From Collinsella sp. (GTDB taxonomy: Bacteria; Actinomycetota; Coriobacteriia; Coriobacteriales; Coriobacteriaceae): a stretch of 45,888 bases of DNA. Below the pieces are notes generated by a model. That model was not told the origin of the DNA, did not search any database, and worked only from the letters and a program-made list of their open reading frames with translations. How positions within the stretch are numbered: position 1 is the stretch's first letter; every line of letters begins with the position of its first letter. The stretch lies in NCBI GenBank assembly GCA_019424965.1, contig JAHYYL010000018.1:1-45888 (forward strand). The letters run 5' to 3'. The position numbers and the translations under genes were made by a program. This document shows positions 7,366 through 17,225 of the stretch, piece by piece.

Positions 7366-10170
7366 CTATAGCGAAACGGATCCGTATTTCTTGATACAGG
7401 CGAGTATGTTTTTGAGCTTGCTAAAGTCGAGCGGTTTGGGCAGATGGGCGTTCATACCGGCATCGTGTGCCGCCTTGGCGTCCTCGTTGAAGGCGTTGGC
7501 AGTGAGCGCGATGATGGGGATGTCGGCTGCATCGGCCTTTTCGCTCAGACGAATCGCGCGGGTTGCCTCGTAGCCATCCATGCCCGGCATCATGATGTCC
7601 ATCAGGATCGCATCGAAGCTGCCGGCGGGACGACTAACGTATAGGTCGACTGCTTTGTTGCCGTCGGCGGCGCGCGTTACGACGATGTCTTCGCTTTCGA
7701 GTAGAGCCTGGGCAATTTCGGCATTGAGCTCGTTGTCTTCTGCCAAAAGGACGTTCATACCGGCAAGCGAGCAACTGTATGTCTGCTTGGACGCACGTTC
7801 TTTTGCCTGAGGGTTCTTGTCGATATCGAGCGGTATCTGGACGTTGAACGTGCTTCCCGCGCCAACCTCACTCGAAATCTCAATCGTGCCGCCCATCATA
7901 TCGATGAGCGATTTGACGATAGACATGCCAATGCCGGTTCCTTGGAACTTGCTGCGCGCATCGTCGCCTTCCTGGGCAAACGGCTCGTAAATGTGCGTCA
8001 AAAACTCGGGCGTCATACCAATGCCGGTATCCGAGACGCTAAAGCAAAACACGGCGTGCTCGTCGTCGACCGGTTTGATGGTCGATGAGAACGTGACGGT
8101 GCCTCCGTGCTTGTTGTACTTGATGCTGTTGTCGAGCAGGTTGACAAGGATCTGCCGAATATGGGTGGGGCTGCCGATCATATATTGATCGACAGCGTAG
8201 GGCTCGCTGGTGTCGAGCATGGTTATGCCGCGGTCCGATGCGCGGAGCTTGCACAGTACGAGCGCATTGTCGCACAGCTCTTTAAGGTTGAATGATTCGT
8301 GCTCGAGCGTCACTTTGCACTCCTCGATCCTGCCCATCTCGAGGATGTCGTTAATCAGTGACAGCAGGTGATTGGCGGCAACGCGCGCCTTGGCGCGGCT
8401 TTCGCGGGCGACCTGCATGTCGCCTTCTCTCAATTCCTCAATTTCGATAAGGCCCAGGATGCCGTTGAGCGGCGTGCGGATGTCGTGGCTCATGCGCGTG
8501 AGGAAAGCGGTTTTGGCGGTGTTGGCGGCATCAGCTTTCTGCCGTTCCTCCTGTGCGCGGTAAAGCGACCAGACAAGGATGGCGATGCTGGTGAGCAAGA
8601 TGCAGATGATAACAGTCGCAATGGCGGTGCGGTTGCGATAGAAAAACTGGAACGTGTCCGATTCTTGCGCCGAGTACGATGTGGGGAAATAGCTGTTTGC
8701 AGAGAGCGATTCACCTGCATTGACGATGCCCTTATTGATGATTCCCAGCAGCTCGGGCTTGCCGCGCGAAATTAAACACGATAGCTGCGCCGTGTTGGTG
8801 AGTTCCTGTGTTTCGAAATCCTCGATGTCGTAGGTGTCGCGGAGAGTTTCCAGGCGCGTGCTGGGGACAATGATGCAACGTGCCTTCCCCTCATTGAGGG
8901 CTTTGAGCACCTCGCCGTCATTCGAGTACTCGGTTACTGTTGCGTTCGGGAAGAGACTTTCGAGCTCAAAACGGTTAACGATTGTGCTCTTTGTACAAGC
9001 GATGTTCTTAAGGTCGCTGTTCAGGTTTTTGCCACTGTGAATGGCGGTCAGCGAAACCGTTCCCATCGAGTTTGACTGGATGACCCCTGTCTGCTCGGCG
9101 AGCCAGTAGTCGCGAAACAATGGCAGGGCGACATCGATGGTTCCGTTGGAAAGGGCTTTGATCATTTGCTTGTTGTTCGAGAGTGCGATTGTTTTGACCG
9201 TAATACCAAACTTGTCGTGCAACGTCGTTGCAAGCGAGGCGAGCGATCCTTCCATCTCGCCGTCGTCATTTTGCGTGCAGTAGGGAAGTTGGTTTTTAAG
9301 ATAGCCGAGCGTGATGGTATTGCCGTTTGCTTTGAGCCAGGTGGTCTCGGGGCCGGTGAGCGATGACGAGCTACTGTTTTGGGTCGAGTAACTCGATTTG
9401 ACTTCCTCGTTATAGCGCGGGTTATCGCGGGCGATGGTCGTCATGGCGGCGTTGATGTCGTTCATCAGATCGGGGCGGCTTTTGGGAACGGCAAAATAGT
9501 AGTCGCTCGAGCCTACGTAGAACATGGGTGACGCATCGGGCGACGAAATGGTATCGTTCATGATGACGGCGTCGACCTCGCCGTCTGCAAGCGCCTCAAA
9601 GAGGGCACTGCCGGTGTCGATTTCTTTATAGGTGCAGGTGACGCCTTCGTCGGCGAGCCACTGCTGGCCGACGATGGTTTGCATAACGCCAGAGTTGCAG
9701 CCGATGGTGAGGCCTTGGAGCGCCTGGGGGTCACCCTTGGCCAGATCGTCGCGGTCGGGCCTGGCGTAGATGTAGTAGCGCTCGGTGCCCTCGGGGTTCG
9801 AGGAAAAGAGCAGCTTCTGCTCGCGTTCTGCCGAATACGAGATGTTGGGCATGAGGTCGATTTCGCCTGCTTCGAGCATGTCCATAAGCTCGGAGAAGGT
9901 GCCGCTAACGTATTCGTATTGCCAGCCCTTTGTGTAATACGAGAGGGTCTGGAGGTACTCGTAGCCCCACCCCGAGAGTCGCTCGCCCGGCATGCCTTCC
10001 TGGAAGCCTTTGTTGTTGACGAGCCAGCCAACGCGGACCGTCTTGACCTGCTGGTCGGAGTCGGCGGCAAAGGCGGGGGCGGGCATGACGGCGCTCAGTA
10101 TGGCGAGCGCGGCAAGCGCGACGGCCAGGGTGCGATATAGAGCCAAGCGAAAGACAGCGGAAGGTTTCAC
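7366..10170 (-). CDS. BvgS-like hybrid sensor histidine kinase with two periplasmic solute-binding domains
   Basis: A 934-residue envelope sensor. A signal peptide or first TM (LALYRTLAVALAALAILSAVMP, ending PAFAA) is followed by two SBP_bac_3-like domains, about 42-260 (VRVGWLVNNKGFQEG, GEIDLMPNISYSAEREQKLLFS) and about 275-490 (ITLGYLKNQLPYC, NGTIDVALPLFRDY). A TM helix lies near 513-535. The kinase has its phospho-acceptor His near 562 (FLTRMSHDIRTPLNG), an N box (QILVNLLDNSIKYN) and G boxes (SDTGIGM, GTGIGMSIVKSL). A C-terminal receiver has its Asp near 858 (LMDIMMPGMDG). It lacks the HPt domain of BvgS. GTG at 10170 is preferred (AGGAT at good spacing); ATG at 10203 is the alternative. 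No response regulator gene is adjacent. The ligand is unknown, likely an amino acid-like solute. Confidence 0.93.
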   Translation of the reverse strand: MKPSAVFRLALYRTLAVALAALAILSAVMPAPAFAADSDQQVKTVRVGWLVNNKGFQEGMPGERLSGWGYEYLQTLSYYTKGWQYEYVSGTFSELMDMLEAGEIDLMPNISYSAEREQKLLFSSNPEGTERYYIYARPDRDDLAKGDPQALQGLTIGCNSGVMQTIVGQQWLADEGVTCTYKEIDTGSALFEALADGEVDAVIMNDTISSPDASPMFYVGSSDYYFAVPKSRPDLMNDINAAMTTIARDNPRYNEEVKSSYSTQNSSSSSLTGPETTWLKANGNTITLGYLKNQLPYCTQNDDGEMEGSLASLATTLHDKFGITVKTIALSNNKQMIKALSNGTIDVALPLFRDYWLAEQTGVIQSNSMGTVSLTAIHSGKNLNSDLKNIACTKSTIVNRFELESLFPNATVTEYSNDGEVLKALNEGKARCIIVPSTRLETLRDTYDIEDFETQELTNTAQLSCLISRGKPELLGIINKGIVNAGESLSANSYFPTSYSAQESDTFQFFYRNRTAIATVIICILLTSIAILVWSLYRAQEERQKADAANTAKTAFLTRMSHDIRTPLNGILGLIEIEELREGDMQVARESRAKARVAANHLLSLINDILEMGRIEECKVTLEHESFNLKELCDNALVLCKLRASDRGITMLDTSEPYAVDQYMIGSPTHIRQILVNLLDNSIKYNKHGGTVTFSSTIKPVDDEHAVFCFSVSDTGIGMTPEFLTHIYEPFAQEGDDARSKFQGTGIGMSIVKSLIDMMGGTIEISSEVGAGSTFNVQIPLDIDKNPQAKERASKQTYSCSLAGMNVLLAEDNELNAEIAQALLESEDIVVTRAADGNKAVDLYVSRPAGSFDAILMDIMMPGMDGYEATRAIRLSEKADAADIPIIALTANAFNEDAKAAHDAGMNAHLPKPLDFSKLKNILACIKKYGSVSL

Positions 10171-10256
10171 ATGAAATCCTATCGAGTTGAGACAGTTTCG
10201 CATAAGGATACCAGCTCAGCCTGCCCACTCAGCCGCCGCACCGCTAAACGGTTAGG

Positions 10257-10313
10257 TAGTCATTGGGGACGTTCTTAAATGACTAGTCGTTTAAGAACGT
10301 CCCCAATGACTAG
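10257..10313. repeat. Family B palindrome, second copy
   Basis: TAGTCATTGGGGACGTTCTT and its complement, closely matching 3245-3300. It separates the divergent hybrid-kinase and K+ channel genes, so here it cannot simply be a terminator for a gene end. Confidence 0.88.
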
Positions 10314-10383
10314 TTCCGTTTGCGGGGGAGGCGTGGGACAATACCGAGCGAATGTGATTGGGCGTCTGGGAAAAGGGGTCGCG

Positions 10384-10809
10384 ATGAACAAGTTGAGGAC
10401 GCTTGCCGACGTGTTGCGCCAGGCTGGCTTTGCGCGCATCACGGGCCTGTTTCTCGTCTTCTATCTGCTGTGCTCGACGGCCGTCTGGCTGTCCGAGCCC
10501 ACGACCCTTACGTTTGGCGATGGTCTCTGGTTTAGCTTTGAGACGGTCTCGACCATCGGCTTTGGCGATATCCCGGCCGAAACGCCGGTCGCCCGCGCTA
10601 TTACCGTCGTCCTGAGCGTCATCAGCATCTTCTACATCGCCATGCTCACGGGCGTGGCGGTGAACTACTGCAATACGCTCATCAAGATGCGCCAAAAGGA
10701 CACCATGGCGCGCTTTATGGATGATCTTGAGCATTTGGAAGAGCTCGATCGTGACGAGCTTGCCGACCTATCGCGCCGTGTGCGCGAGTACCGTCGCCGG
10801 CAACGATAG
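10384..10809 (+). CDS. Two-TM potassium channel (ion channel, TIGFGD filter)
   Basis: A 141-residue membrane protein with the minimal K+ channel plan. TM1 is about 19-36, the pore helix and selectivity filter are TVSTIGFGD (filter TIGFGD at 57-62), and TM2 is about 71-95. The charged C-terminal tail (about 100-141) is probably helical and rich in Glu, Asp and Arg. The filter differs from canonical TVGYGD only by I for V and F for Y, both common in bacterial channels. There is no RCK/TrkA-N domain and no separate one nearby. Four subunits should form the pore in the inner membrane. AAGGGG supports the ATG at 10384. Confidence 0.9.
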   Translation: MNKLRTLADVLRQAGFARITGLFLVFYLLCSTAVWLSEPTTLTFGDGLWFSFETVSTIGFGDIPAETPVARAITVVLSVISIFYIAMLTGVAVNYCNTLIKMRQKDTMARFMDDLEHLEELDRDELADLSRRVREYRRRQR

Positions 10810-10845
10810 AACGGGTGCCGCGCGTCACGACGAGGGGGATTGCAT

Positions 10846-11379
10846 ATGAACATCACGGTGTACCTGGGCGCGAGCGTCGGCAACGACCCGGCGTTTCTGC
10901 CTGCAGTGCGAGAGCTCGGCACGTGGATTGGCTCCAACGGCCACGCGCTGGTATACGGCGGCTCCAAGTCGGGCCTGATGGGCGCGCTTGCCGATAGCGT
11001 GCTCGAGGCGGGTGGACACGTGACGGGTGTTGAGCCGAGCTTTTTTATCGAGGCAGAGTTTCAACACGACGGTATTGACGACCTCATCGTGACGAGTGAC
11101 ATGGCCGAGCGCAAGGCCAAGATGATTGGGCTCGGTGACGCGTTCATCGCCTTTCCCGGTGGGACGGGTACGCTCGAGGAGATTGCCGAGGTCATGTCCG
11201 CCGTGTCGTTGGGGCATCTCGATGCGCCGTGCATCCTGTACAACCTCGGGGGCTACTACAACGATCTTAAGGCGCTGCTCGAGCACATGATTGATAAGGG
11301 GCTTTCGAGCCCGAGGCGCCAGCACGGCATCTACTTTGCCGACGATTTGCGCGAGATTGCCTCGATTATTAACGGATAA
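10846..11379 (+). CDS. LOG-family Rossmann protein (cytokinin riboside 5'-monophosphate phosphoribohydrolase-like)
   Basis: A 177-residue protein. VYLGASVGNDPAFL at the N-terminus, LVYGGSKSGLMGALAD, ERKAKMIGLGDAFIAFPGGTGTLEEIAEV (motif PGGTGTLEE near residue 103) and ILYNLGGYYNDL are the family hallmarks. LOG enzymes split nucleoside 5'-monophosphates into free base and ribose 5-phosphate. In bacteria the substrate is usually unproven and may be AMP or modified nucleotides. GAGGGGG precedes the ATG at 10846; a TTG two codons earlier is less likely. It follows the K+ channel gene by 36 bp and is probably in the same transcript, with no obvious functional link. Confidence 0.93.
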   Translation: MNITVYLGASVGNDPAFLPAVRELGTWIGSNGHALVYGGSKSGLMGALADSVLEAGGHVTGVEPSFFIEAEFQHDGIDDLIVTSDMAERKAKMIGLGDAFIAFPGGTGTLEEIAEVMSAVSLGHLDAPCILYNLGGYYNDLKALLEHMIDKGLSSPRRQHGIYFADDLREIASIING

Positions 11380-11433
11380 GTCTTGAGCCTGCCCCACTAT
11401 GACTCCCAATGGTGCCGTTTGCGGCGCAGACGG

Positions 11434-11465
11434 TTGACTCGTTCGGGCAACGCTCGCTCTACAAT
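11434..11465 (+). promoter_or_regulatory. Candidate promoter for the ClC gene
   Basis: TTGACT at 11434-11439 and TACAAT at 11460-11465, separated by 20 bp, which is longer than ideal. A perfect-looking short palindrome (CCGTTTGCG/GCGCAGACGG) lies just upstream and may end the preceding transcript. Confidence 0.4.
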
Positions 11466-11504
11466 AAAACGTATCTTTGTCGATTTTGACCACGGGAGGT
11501 CCCG

Positions 11505-12809
11505 ATGGACAACCTTGCAAAACCCAAAAACCGTGCGCTGTTTTTAGTGAGCGTGGCTGTGACCGGTGCGTTTGCGGGCGCCGCGGTCTGGCTGTTCTTC
11601 TTTGCGATGGAGCACGGTATCGACTATTTATGGACCGAGATTCCGCATATGCTGGGCGTCGCTTCGCCTGAGCTCGCAAGCGGTCCGTTCGGTTTTTTGC
11701 CGTACCCGTTTTTCGTCTGCCTGCTGGGCGGTCTGCTGATTGGTCTGTACGAAAAGATGACGGGCACCAAGACCGATGACCTCAACCAGGTGATGGCCAA
11801 GGTTAAACAAGACGGCCGCTACCCGTACGACAACCTGGGCAAGCTTTCGCTCGCGGCATTGCTGCCGCTGCTGTTTGGCGGAAGCATTGGACCGGAGGCC
11901 GGCCTGACCGGCGTTATCGCGGGCCTGTGCAGCTGGGTTGGCGACCGCATGCGCCGCTTTGGCGCCGAGTTTAGGGAGCTCACACTGTTGGGCACCCAGG
12001 CCGCGCTGACGGCGCTCTTTACCGCGCCCGTCTTTGGCTTTGTGGCGCCGCTCGCCGGTAGTGCCGACGGCCAGGGCGCCGGGGACGATGGGGATTCCGC
12101 GTCCGACGAGATCACCATCAAGCTGCCCAAGGCGCAAAAGACGGTGGTCTACGGCATTGCGATTGCCGGCGGTCTGGGTACCTACCTGCTGCTTGGCCAG
12201 CTTGTGGGCGGCGGCATGGGCATGCCCAGGTTCGAGTCCGCTCAGGTGGGCAACCTGGAGCTTGCCTGGCTCATTCCGCTGGCGCTCATCGGCACCGTTT
12301 GCGGTTGGCTGTACTTTGTCTCTGAGCATGCAAGCGAGGCGCTGTCCCATGCCATAGGGGAGCGTCCTGTCGTCAAGGCCATGCTAGCCGGTCTGGCGCT
12401 CGCCATCTGTGGCACGGTCCTGCCCTACACCATGTTTGCCGGCGAGACCCAGGCCGACGTGCTCATGGAAACCTATCTGACCATTCCCGCCGGCGTGCTT
12501 ATCGCGACCGGTCTTGTTAAGGCCATGCTGACGCCCGCCCTCATCAACCTTGGTTGGCGCGGCGGCCACTTCTTCCCGGTTATCTTCTCGGGTGTGAGCC
12601 TGGGCTATGGCCTTGCCATCCTCACCGGCGCAGATCCGGTCTTTTGCGTCGCCGTCTGCACCGCCTCGACGATGGGCGCCGTCATGCGTCAGCCCGTCAT
12701 GGTCGTGGGCCTGCTGCTCATGTGCTTCCCGCTCAAGGGCATCGTCTGCATGATCATCGCCGCTGTTATCGCCGCCGGCATTCCGCTTCCCAAGCCGCTG
12801 CGCAAGTAG
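11505..12809 (+). CDS. ClC-type chloride channel/transporter
   Basis: A 434-residue polytopic membrane protein of the voltage-gated chloride channel superfamily. GSIGPEAGL (126-134) is the GxGxPE anion-pore motif, and E131 is in the position of the gating or proton glutamate. WRGGHFFPVIFSGVSLGY (from about 351) is the second pore motif (GxFxP). About ten hydrophobic helices are visible. A hydrophilic Asp/Gly-rich insertion (about 186-206) lies mid-protein. No C-terminal CBS domains are present. It may be a Cl-/H+ exchanger or a channel, since helix motifs alone do not separate them. GGGAGG precedes the ATG. I found no fluoride-riboswitch core upstream, which argues weakly against a fluoride exporter of the CLC-F type. 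Confidence 0.9.
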   Translation: MDNLAKPKNRALFLVSVAVTGAFAGAAVWLFFFAMEHGIDYLWTEIPHMLGVASPELASGPFGFLPYPFFVCLLGGLLIGLYEKMTGTKTDDLNQVMAKVKQDGRYPYDNLGKLSLAALLPLLFGGSIGPEAGLTGVIAGLCSWVGDRMRRFGAEFRELTLLGTQAALTALFTAPVFGFVAPLAGSADGQGAGDDGDSASDEITIKLPKAQKTVVYGIAIAGGLGTYLLLGQLVGGGMGMPRFESAQVGNLELAWLIPLALIGTVCGWLYFVSEHASEALSHAIGERPVVKAMLAGLALAICGTVLPYTMFAGETQADVLMETYLTIPAGVLIATGLVKAMLTPALINLGWRGGHFFPVIFSGVSLGYGLAILTGADPVFCVAVCTASTMGAVMRQPVMVVGLLLMCFPLKGIVCMIIAAVIAAGIPLPKPLRK

Positions 12810-12904
12810 TACGGTGGCGCACGCCGGGGACATGCCGTTTGCCATGGATTTGCGGATGGGCGATTGCGACCGATTGCGGCCCGCGTGGGTCGAGATTTGC
12901 TTGC

Positions 12905-13603
12905 CTACAGGTCGCGTGCCCGATAGACCTTGGTGCTGACGGTGCAGCTGATTGCACATAGCGTGAGGGCCAGTACGGCAATTCCTGCGCACAGGCAGCC
13001 GAGGACGGCGGGATCGGGATTCGCCCCAGCAATCGACATGAGCCAGTTGCTGATGGGGTTGGAGGAGCTCAGTGCGGCCATGGCAAGGCATCCGAGCAGG
13101 GCAAACAGGCCGACGGAAAGGCGCAGCGCCTCCATGTGTCCAAAGCGAAAGAACAGCGGCTGCGCCAGAAATACCATCATGAGTGAGATGAGCATCGAGG
13201 CTGCCGAGGCGATTGCGATCTCAAAGACGGTTTGTCCTGTCGAGGTCACGCCCGCACTGTTGAAGAGCGGAAGGACGATGATGTTCAAAAGCGCGGCGGC
13301 GCAGGCCATGATGGCCGAGAAGACAACAATGCACAGGTAGCGGGCACAAATAATGTCTTTGCGCGAGAAGGGCAGCGTCGCCCGATAACGCTCCCAGCCA
13401 TTTTGATTGTCGAAGCCGGCCAGCGAATTCATGACCGTGATGGGCGACATGGCGCTGACCGCGCAGGCGCCGGCGCTCATACCGGAATCGCCATCCGATG
13501 CGTTGGCGAGGGTCAACACGACGAAGATGAACAGGCCGACGCCCGCAATGCTCGGGATGAGCGTGCGAACGATGGCGAGCTCGGACATAAAGGCGCGTTT
13601 CAT
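12905..13603 (-). CDS. ABC-2 type transporter permease subunit
   Basis: A 232-residue membrane protein with six likely TM helices. It begins with a short cytoplasmic stretch (MKRAFMSELAIVRTLIPSIAG), and the loop NGWERYRATLPFSRKDIICARYL is typical of ABC-2 permeases of the YtrC/BcrB-like kind. Its ATG overlaps the stop of the ATPase gene (ATGA), showing translational coupling. Together with the upstream ATPase it should form an exporter whose substrate is unknown. In YtrA-type operons such exporters often respond to cell-wall-active or peptide antibiotics; that is family knowledge, not shown here. Confidence 0.88.
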   Translation of the reverse strand: MKRAFMSELAIVRTLIPSIAGVGLFIFVVLTLANASDGDSGMSAGACAVSAMSPITVMNSLAGFDNQNGWERYRATLPFSRKDIICARYLCIVVFSAIMACAAALLNIIVLPLFNSAGVTSTGQTVFEIAIASAASMLISLMMVFLAQPLFFRFGHMEALRLSVGLFALLGCLAMAALSSSNPISNWLMSIAGANPDPAVLGCLCAGIAVLALTLCAISCTVSTKVYRARDL

Positions 13604-14481
13604 TTCGAAGCCCCTTTCAGCATGAGGCGCAGATAGTCATCAATGGTTGCCCGATCACAGGGAATCTCGGGAAAGGCCTCGAGCGTATCGCGACGGTTGG
13701 GCACGAGCACGTCCACGCTGTAGGCGTGGTGGGCGGCGCGGGCGCCTTCGACGCAAGCCGTAAGCTCGGCGGCCTGTGCTTGGGTACAGTGGGCGATGCC
13801 GGCGCGGTCGGTAATGTCCTCGCGCGGCAGGTCAAACACAATCGAGCCGTTATCGATACAGATGACGCGGTCGGCAGTGCGATCGAGGTCGGACGTAATG
13901 TGGCTCGAGAGCAGCACGCTGCGCTGGCCGTCGGCGACAAAGGCAAGCAGCTCATCAAGCAGTTCCTCGCGTGCCATGGGATCGAGGCCCGCGGTGGCTT
14001 CGTCCAAAACGAGCAGCTTGGCATTGTGGCTGAGCGCACAGGCAAGCTGCAGTTTCATGCCCATGCCGCGGGAGAGGTCCTTGACCTTTGTCCTGGGATC
14101 GAGGCCAAATCGGTTGATGAATCCGGCGAACGTTTCGCGACTCCATGTGGGGTACGCCGGGCCTACGAGCGTCTCGACCTGGCCCACCTTGAGCGTGGAG
14201 GGGAAGGGGCACGTGTCCAGGACAAGGCCGACGCGGGAGCGCAGGTGGCGCTGCGTCTCGTCGGGTGCGTTGGCATCGCAGCGCTGTCCAAGCAGATGTA
14301 CCTCGCCGGCATCGAGCTTTATAAGCCCGAGCGCGGCGCGAATGGTCGTTGTCTTGCCGGCGCCGTTTGCGCCCGCAAAGCCGACGATTTGGCCGGGATC
14401 CACGGCAAGCGTGACGTCGCGCAACGAAAAACGGTCGCTCACACGGCGCGATACACCTTTGAGTTCTAGCAGGGTTTGCAT
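13600..14481 (-). CDS. ABC transporter ATP-binding protein
   Basis: A 293-residue ATPase. Walker A is GANGAGKTTT (about residues 37-46), the Q loop is followed by the signature LSRGMGMKLQLA, Walker B is LLVLDEATAGLD, and the H-loop region SSHITSDLDR is present. The signature LSRGM rather than LSGGQ is common in this subfamily. AGAAAGG supports the ATG at 14481; the frame continues far upstream through the GntR gene, which is an artefact. It is the middle gene of a GntR-ATPase-permease operon, 23 bp after the regulator and overlapping the permease by 4 bp. Confidence 0.93.
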   Translation of the reverse strand: MQTLLELKGVSRRVSDRFSLRDVTLAVDPGQIVGFAGANGAGKTTTIRAALGLIKLDAGEVHLLGQRCDANAPDETQRHLRSRVGLVLDTCPFPSTLKVGQVETLVGPAYPTWSRETFAGFINRFGLDPRTKVKDLSRGMGMKLQLACALSHNAKLLVLDEATAGLDPMAREELLDELLAFVADGQRSVLLSSHITSDLDRTADRVICIDNGSIVFDLPREDITDRAGIAHCTQAQAAELTACVEGARAAHHAYSVDVLVPNRRDTLEAFPEIPCDRATIDDYLRLMLKGASK

Positions 14482-14504
14482 GGTATAGCCTTTCTTGCAG
14501 ATGG

Positions 14505-14885
14505 CTACTGCATGGTTTCGGGGGCTACAAGGTCGAGCATCTCGTGCAGCTTGTCGCGCGTGACGCCCAGGGCTTCGGCTTGGTTCGCCGCTTTCGCAAG
14601 CAGCTCTTCGATATGGCAGAGCTGGTTTTCGCGCAAGAGCTTCTGGTTGCCCTCGGCGACAAAACAGCCCTTGCCCTGCACGGTGCAGATAAAACCGAGT
14701 TGCTCCAGGTCGGCATAGGCGCGCTTGGTGGTGATGACGCTCACGCCCAGGTCGCTCGCCAGCGCGCGGATACTGGGGAGCTTGGCTCCCGCAGCGAGTG
14801 CGCCCGAAAGGATCTGGGCTTTGACCTGCGAGGTTATCTGCTCGTAGATGGGCTTGTCGCTCGAATTGGATAGGATGATGTCCAC
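14505..14885 (-). CDS. GntR-family regulator, YtrA/YhcF subfamily
   Basis: A 126-residue repressor-type protein. Residues 1-75 are the GntR winged helix (KPIYEQITSQVKAQILSGALAAGAKLPSIRALASDLGVSVITTKRAYADLEQLGF). The short C-terminus (about 80-126) is the small dimerisation module of the YtrA subfamily, without a large effector domain. The start is GTG, preceded by AAGGAG. As first gene of an ABC exporter operon it probably represses its own operon. AT-rich inverted elements just upstream are candidate operators. Confidence 0.93.
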   Translation of the reverse strand: MDIILSNSSDKPIYEQITSQVKAQILSGALAAGAKLPSIRALASDLGVSVITTKRAYADLEQLGFICTVQGKGCFVAEGNQKLLRENQLCHIEELLAKAANQAEALGVTRDKLHEMLDLVAPETMQ

Positions 14886-14911
14886 AGCGGCTCCTTAGCT
14901 GTTGGGCTACA

Positions 14912-14952
14912 CGTGTATATAACCGGTAAGCACAGTATATATACACTATGCA
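14912..14952 (-). promoter_or_regulatory. Candidate GntR (YtrA-type) operator/promoter
   Basis: GTGTATAT (about 14912-14919) and ATATACAC, about 20 bp on, form a spaced inverted repeat, and GTATATATAC within the second half is itself palindromic. YtrA-type GntR proteins usually bind GTGTA-type AT-rich palindromes near the promoter of their own operon. This AT island stands out in GC-rich surroundings 27-67 bp before the GTG start. Confidence 0.55.
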
Positions 14953-15010
14953 CAGTTGTGCAAGAGGAAATGTGGAATAGCCTACCGGCGCCGCGCTTGC
15001 TCCAAAACAA

Positions 15011-15318
15011 TCTCAATCTGTAACACCTGGGTCCGTTTTGGGTCGCCTTCTGTTACAGATTGAGATGTTATTTGCCCGCCTGCCTATTTGTCTCAATCTG
15101 TAACAGTAAGAGTCGATTTGCACGGCTAGATGTTACAGATTGAGACATTGGTCGCCCGCCTGCGCGTTTATCTCAATCTGTAACAGTTGGAAGCTCAAAA
15201 CCCGTCCTCCTGTTACAGATTGAGACGGAGATTGAGACGGCGCTGGTCTTCCCAGTCGTTTATCTCGATCCGTAACACCAGGAACGGTAAAACCCGTCTT
15301 TCTGTTACAGATTGAGAC
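15011..15318. repeat. Tandem array of four hairpins with 16-bp TCTCAATCTGTAACAG arms
   Basis: Four palindromic units at 15011-15065, 15091-15146, 15171-15226 and 15263-15318. Each has TCTCAATCTGTAACA on the left and TGTTACAGATTGAGA on the right around a loop of about 24-27 nt. Loop sequences differ but share fragments such as AAAACCCGTC. Units start 80, 80 and 92 bp apart, and the spacers share GCCCGCCTGC. The fourth unit's left arm has decayed (TCTCGATCCGTAACAC). No gene is seen in the whole 14886-15455 interval. It could be a duplicated extragenic palindrome or an array of eight protein-binding sites. Confidence 0.92.
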
Positions 15319-15455
15319 AGTTCTTGAGGCAGCTACCCGCTGTACCGAGAGCTCAGCTGATGAATTTGTCCTGATAGGTGCCCTATGGCGGGGTTTCGCG
15401 GCTACAATGGTGCGGTTACATCGATGTAATGCACTCAATGCAAGAAAGGATCCGC

Positions 15456-17069
<1,614 letters not shown>

Positions 17070-17225
17070 CGCACCGGCGCGGTGATCCTGTGGGGCCGCC
17101 GCGCCGTTTGCTTGCCTGCCGCCGCGTGAGCGGCTATCATACCCACCGTCGCCTCAAGACCGTGGCGGCCGAGCAGTTCGGGTCCGATATCCTGCTCGTT
17201 AAACCTAAAACCAAAGGAGTACATA

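Noticed and set aside
11380..11504. Fluoride riboswitch upstream of the ClC gene
   Set aside because: The conserved GGCGAUGG...CGCC core is not seen.
15011..15318. CRISPR array
   Set aside because: The repeated unit alternates orientation and forms hairpins, loops share sequence, spacing is uneven, and no cas genes are present.
17070..17225. preQ1 riboswitch before the YhhQ-like transporter
   Set aside because: No preQ1 aptamer core (neither CUAGCUACACCCUCU-type nor class II features) could be found.
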